DNA of 60,023 nucleotides from Desulfocurvus vexinensis DSM 17965 (GTDB lineage Bacteria > Desulfobacterota > Desulfovibrionia > Desulfovibrionales > Desulfovibrionaceae), in assembly GCF_000519125.1 (NCBI RefSeq), contig NZ_JAEX01000018.1, positions 1 through 60,023 of the forward strand, in the 5' to 3' direction. A program made the translations under genes and the position numbers. The notes under the pieces were generated by a model, which saw only the letters and a program-made list of their open reading frames with translations, did no database searches and had not been told where the DNA came from. The stretch's first letter is position 1. Each line of letters begins with the position of its first letter. This document shows positions 57,078-60,023 of the stretch, piece by piece.

Positions 57078-59606
57078 ATGAAACTCAAGATAGCCCTGTG
57101 TGCCTTCCTTTTGCTGCTGCTGTCCCTGGGGTTCAGCATCATGCTGACCACGGCGTCCATGGAGAAGGTCTACACCGAGGCCATCATCTCGGAATACCGC
57201 GTCATCGCCCTGGACCTGCAGCGCGCCCTGGACCGGGCCCTGAAGTTCGGCAAGCGCCTGGACAAGTTCACGGGCATCGACCGCGTGCTCGAAGACACGC
57301 GCGGGCAGATCTTCAAGAACGTGGTGCTGCGGCACACGCCCTCGGGCTACCAGCGCAAGATGCTGCGCGAGGACGATGTGGTCATCTCCATCGTGCTGCC
57401 CGACGGCCAGATATTGCACTCCACCAACCCGGCCCTGGCGGGCGAGGCCCTGCCCCGCGAGCTGCGGGCGCTGTTCGCCACCCCGGGGGCGGACCAGGGG
57501 CAGGCCCCGGCCTTCGTCAAGCATCTTGGCCAGTTCAGCATCGCCCTGCCCGTCACCGAGGGCAAGGGCATCGCCGCCTACACGGTGATCAGCTTCGGCG
57601 AGCAGCAGGTGGAGCAGCTGCTGGGGCCCTTCTTCGACCACAACCTCAAGGTCTTCGCCGGGGTCATGGTCTGCGGCATGGCCCTGCTGATCCTGGCGCT
57701 CAACCTCGTGACCCACGCCGCGCCGCTGGCCACGGGGCTGCCCGGGCGGCGCATTTCGGTGTTGCTGTTCCTGGTGGTGGGCACGGCGCAGATCGTTTTT
57801 GCGGGCATGAACCTGCGCGCCTTCCGCGACGAATTCCTGGCCATCAACCAGACCAAGGCCGAGACGCTGATGACCCTGCTCAAGGAGGACGTGGAGTTCT
57901 TCTTCGGCAAGGGCCTGCGCCTGGACAGCCTGAGCGGGCTGGACCAGCTGCTGGGCGATATCATCGCCGCCTCGCCGGAGCTGCGCGACATCGCCGTGTA
58001 CGACGCCGAGGGGCGGCTGGTGTTCGTGGCCACGCACCAGGGCGCCTTCGACTACCGCGCGGGCGGCACCCCCGGCCCCCGGCAGGACCCCGGCCCCCTG
58101 GACGGCCAGTACGACCCGCGCTACCGCGCCCACACGCCGCTGATGCGCGAGGGTTCCCTGCACGGGCACCTGGTGGCCAACGTCTCGCGCCAGAGCATGC
58201 TGGAAAAGCTGACGGAAATCTTCAAGGACTCGGCCACCGTGCTGGTCATCTCCATCCTGTTCTTCGTGGAGATGCTCATCCTGGCCAACCTGTTCATCAA
58301 GGACCAGTACGTGCGGACCAACGGCGCCAACGCGCCGCCCGCGGGCGACCCCTGCGCCCTGCCCGGGGCGGGCATCCCCTTCGGGGCCATCCGTCCGGCG
58401 GCGTTTTTGTTCCTGCTGGGCATCGACATGTGCATCTCCTTCCTGCCGCTGTACATGAAGGTGCTGCCCATCCCCGACCTGGGCCTGTCGCAGGAGGTGG
58501 TGCTGGGTCTGCCCATCTCGGTGGAGATGCTTTTCGTGGGCGTGGCGCTGCTGGGGGCCGGGCCGTGGATCGACCGGCGCGGCTGGCACGAGCCCTTCTG
58601 GTTCGGCCTGGGGGCGGCCCTGGCGGGCACGGCCTGGTCGGCCCTGGCGCCCGACGCGCTGCACTTCATCGCCTCGCGCGGGCTTGTGGGCCTGGGCTAC
58701 GGGGCGTTCCTCATGGCCGCCCAGGGCTTCGTGGTGCGCCAGACCGACCGGGGCAGCAAGGCCCAGGGCATGGCCCAGCTGTGGGCGGGCGTGTTCGCGG
58801 GCAGCATTTGCGGCGGCGCCGCCGGGGCCATGATGGCCGAGCGCGTGGGCTTCCGGCCCGTGCTGCTGGCGGGCACGGCGATCATCGTCTTTGCCGGGGC
58901 CTACGCCCTGGGCTTCATGCGCCGGGCCATGGCCCGCCCGACCTTCTGCACCCTGAACCCCGGCGCCCACGCCCGGGGCCGCCTGACCCCGGGCCGCGCC
59001 CTGCGCTTCCTGACCAACCGCGACGTGTTCGGCCTGGTGGTGTTCAGTTCCATCCCGGCCTCTCTGGCCTTTGTGGGTTTCATGTATTATTTCAGCCCGG
59101 TCTACCTCGCCGGGATCGGCCAGTCGCAGTCCGACATCGGGCGCGTGTACATGCTCTACGGGGTGTGCCTGATCTATGTCGCGCCCTATCTGGCCAAGTT
59201 CCTGGACCGCGCCGGGAACCAGAAGTTCCTCATCTTCCTGTCCGGCACCACCGGCTGCCTGGGGTTCACGACCTACTACTACTTCGGCGGCCTGGAAGCC
59301 ACGGCGCTGACTGCGCTGCTGCTGGGCGTCTCGGGCAGCCTGGACGCCTCGCGGGCCTTCGTGCTCAAGCTGCGGGCCACCCACGAGCTGGGCGAGGGCA
59401 CGGCCATGAGCCTGTTCAATTCCGTGGGCCGCACCGGCCAGATCATCGGGCCCATGCTCTTCGGCTGGATGCTGCTGACCTTCGGCATGCCCGACGCCGT
59501 GACCTATTTCGGCATCGGCTACCTGGCCATCACCGTGCTGTTCACCCTGACCACGCGCTCCGAGGCGACCCTGGCCGCCAAGGGGCTGCTGCACACGGAC
59601 CAGTAA
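57078..59606 (+). CDS. Double periplasmic sensor domain fused to MFS transporter
   Basis: An 842-residue inner-membrane protein. TM1 (about 4-24) is followed by a Cache/sCache-like periplasmic domain to about 190 (DDVVISIVLPDGQILHSTNPAL is the PAS-like core). Two spans, a second sensor-like domain at about 250-375 (LRDIAVYDAEGRLVFVATHQG) and another span follow. The remaining 425 residues are an MFS permease of about 12 spans (AAFLFLLGIDMCISFLPLYMKVL onward; EGTAMSLFNSVGRTGQIIGPMLFGWM near the end). The ATG at 57078 begins the signal-like helix but has no good ribosome-binding site; a GTG at 57045 is the alternative. It may form an operon with the SulP-like gene 173 bases upstream. Confidence 0.84.
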   Translation: MKLKIALCAFLLLLLSLGFSIMLTTASMEKVYTEAIISEYRVIALDLQRALDRALKFGKRLDKFTGIDRVLEDTRGQIFKNVVLRHTPSGYQRKMLREDDVVISIVLPDGQILHSTNPALAGEALPRELRALFATPGADQGQAPAFVKHLGQFSIALPVTEGKGIAAYTVISFGEQQVEQLLGPFFDHNLKVFAGVMVCGMALLILALNLVTHAAPLATGLPGRRISVLLFLVVGTAQIVFAGMNLRAFRDEFLAINQTKAETLMTLLKEDVEFFFGKGLRLDSLSGLDQLLGDIIAASPELRDIAVYDAEGRLVFVATHQGAFDYRAGGTPGPRQDPGPLDGQYDPRYRAHTPLMREGSLHGHLVANVSRQSMLEKLTEIFKDSATVLVISILFFVEMLILANLFIKDQYVRTNGANAPPAGDPCALPGAGIPFGAIRPAAFLFLLGIDMCISFLPLYMKVLPIPDLGLSQEVVLGLPISVEMLFVGVALLGAGPWIDRRGWHEPFWFGLGAALAGTAWSALAPDALHFIASRGLVGLGYGAFLMAAQGFVVRQTDRGSKAQGMAQLWAGVFAGSICGGAAGAMMAERVGFRPVLLAGTAIIVFAGAYALGFMRRAMARPTFCTLNPGAHARGRLTPGRALRFLTNRDVFGLVVFSSIPASLAFVGFMYYFSPVYLAGIGQSQSDIGRVYMLYGVCLIYVAPYLAKFLDRAGNQKFLIFLSGTTGCLGFTTYYYFGGLEATALTALLLGVSGSLDASRAFVLKLRATHELGEGTAMSLFNSVGRTGQIIGPMLFGWMLLTFGMPDAVTYFGIGYLAITVLFTLTTRSEATLAAKGLLHTDQ

Positions 59607-59644
59607 GGGGTCCGGCGCCCGAGGCGCCCCTGCGCCCTGCCCGA

Positions 59645-59683
59645 CAGCCGGGCCGGATTCCTGCAAGGAACCCGGCCCGGCTG
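59645..59683 (+). terminator. Probable terminator after the sensor-MFS gene
   Basis: CAGCCGGGCCGG and CCGGCCCGGCTG form a 12-base stem, extended after one mismatch by TTCC/GGAA. It lies 39 bases after the stop codon. No T-tract follows, so Rho-independent function is uncertain. Confidence 0.55.
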
Positions 59684-59742
59684 CCGCGCATTGGCCCGGC
59701 CGCTCCACCCAGCCCCCCGTCCCCAGCCTTCCAGCCTGATCC

Positions 59743-59826
59743 CCCACCCGAGCCTCCCCACCCGAGCCTCCCCACCCGAGCCTCCCCACCCGAGCCTCCC
59801 CACCCGAGCCTCCCCACCCGAGCCTC
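59743..59826. repeat. Tandem repeat, six copies of a 14-base unit
   Basis: The unit CCCACCCGAGCCTC is repeated six times without any mismatch, and a partial seventh copy (CCCACCC) follows. Period 14 is not a multiple of three, and no gene covers it. Perfect copies suggest recent expansion by slippage. Confidence 0.95.
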
Positions 59827-59831
59827 CCCAC

Positions 59832-59960
59832 CCCGGGACCGCGCGGCGCTTCGCCGCGCGGTCCCGGGGTGGCGTGCGGGGTCCAGGGGCCCTTGGCCCC
59901 TGGCGGGGGGTGCAGGGGGGCAGCGCCCCCTTGCCGGGGTCCGGGGCAGCGCCCCGGCAG
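59832..59960. repeat. Run of GC-rich hairpins next to the tandem repeat
   Basis: A perfect 18-base stem (CCCCGGGACCGCGCGGCG with a CTT loop, 59832-59870) is followed by CCAGGGGCC-CTT-GGCCCCTGG, GGGGGC-AGC-GCCCCC and CCGGGGC-AGC-GCCCCGG. The series is too regular for chance and looks like a family of extragenic palindromes. No gene is seen from 59607 to the end of the window. Confidence 0.75.
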
Positions 59961-60023
59961 CCATCCGCCCCTCGGCCCGCCGCCCGCGTCCTGGCTGGCG
60001 GGGCGTTTGCTTCTGGTGTAGGC

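Noticed and set aside
59743-59826. Possible CRISPR array
   Set aside because: The 14-base units are directly adjacent with no spacers, and no cas genes are nearby.

Overview
The window is about 60 kb of very GC-rich bacterial chromosome. It most resembles a sulfate-reducing Desulfovibrionaceae-type member of the Desulfobacterota. Pointers are a fused cobA-hemD gene, rubrerythrin, a short YchF-like GTPase, a LUD/YkgG protein, DUF2339/DUF3999 membrane proteins and many GC-rich intergenic palindromes. The assignment comes from gene content and is not a species call. No rRNA, tRNA, CRISPR, phage or complete insertion sequence was seen.

Layout. (1) 1-18246, plus strand: the tail of a methyl-accepting chemotaxis protein, then a tightly packed surface-polysaccharide cluster. 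It holds a GT11 fucosyltransferase-like protein, a GT2, three GT4 enzymes, a GT4-GT9 fusion, a GT9, a WecA-like initiating transferase, an ExeA-type ATPase, a degenerate HD-GYP protein, a Wza-like export lipoprotein, a Wzc-like chain-length regulator/tyrosine kinase and a Wzy/WaaL-like polymerase. Many neighbours overlap by 4 bases. No Wzx flippase is present. (2) 18319-22533: a perfect palindromic terminator, a SYLF lipoprotein, a rhodanese(-like)-YceI fusion, a metallo-beta-lactamase-fold protein, a tiny extremely His-rich protein with a HypB-like CxxCxC start, and a YkgJ cysteine-cluster protein. (3) 22558-28543, minus strand: AI-2E/PerM permease, DUF3999, DUF2339 and a BPL_N-domain protein. 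(4) 28652-35621, plus strand: valS, the cobA-hemD fusion, purN, an AMMECR1 protein and an HU protein. (5) 35680-43665: trmJ-like and ychF (minus), a 202-bp nested palindrome, aroC (plus), the conserved rpmH-rnpA-yidD-yidC-jag block (minus) and a LUD protein (plus). (6) 43684-51199, minus strand: a six-gene putative operon of PhnD-like binding lipoprotein, histidine kinase with a Cys-rich insert, single-domain response regulator, a PEP-synthase-like protein without the usual C-terminal barrel, a dual-specificity-phosphatase/YkgJ fusion and a small secreted protein. (7) 51320-54294: groESL with a CIRCE operator, and rubrerythrin. (8) 54457-60023: a zinc-ribbon/SulP/STAS/cNMP-binding protein, a double-sensor/MFS fusion, then a tail of tandem 14-bp repeats and GC-rich hairpins.

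How it works together. Region 1 would assemble, polymerise and export a lipid-linked glycan, with chain length set by the Wzc-like kinase. Region 6 looks like a signalling cassette: a periplasmic ligand sensor feeds a kinase and receiver, and the last three genes carry phosphotransfer, phosphatase and metal-cluster motifs but no known output. It is the best candidate here for an undescribed system. The remaining regions are mostly housekeeping genes (translation, membrane insertion, siroheme/heme, purine, chorismate, chaperonins) with single unusual fusions among them.
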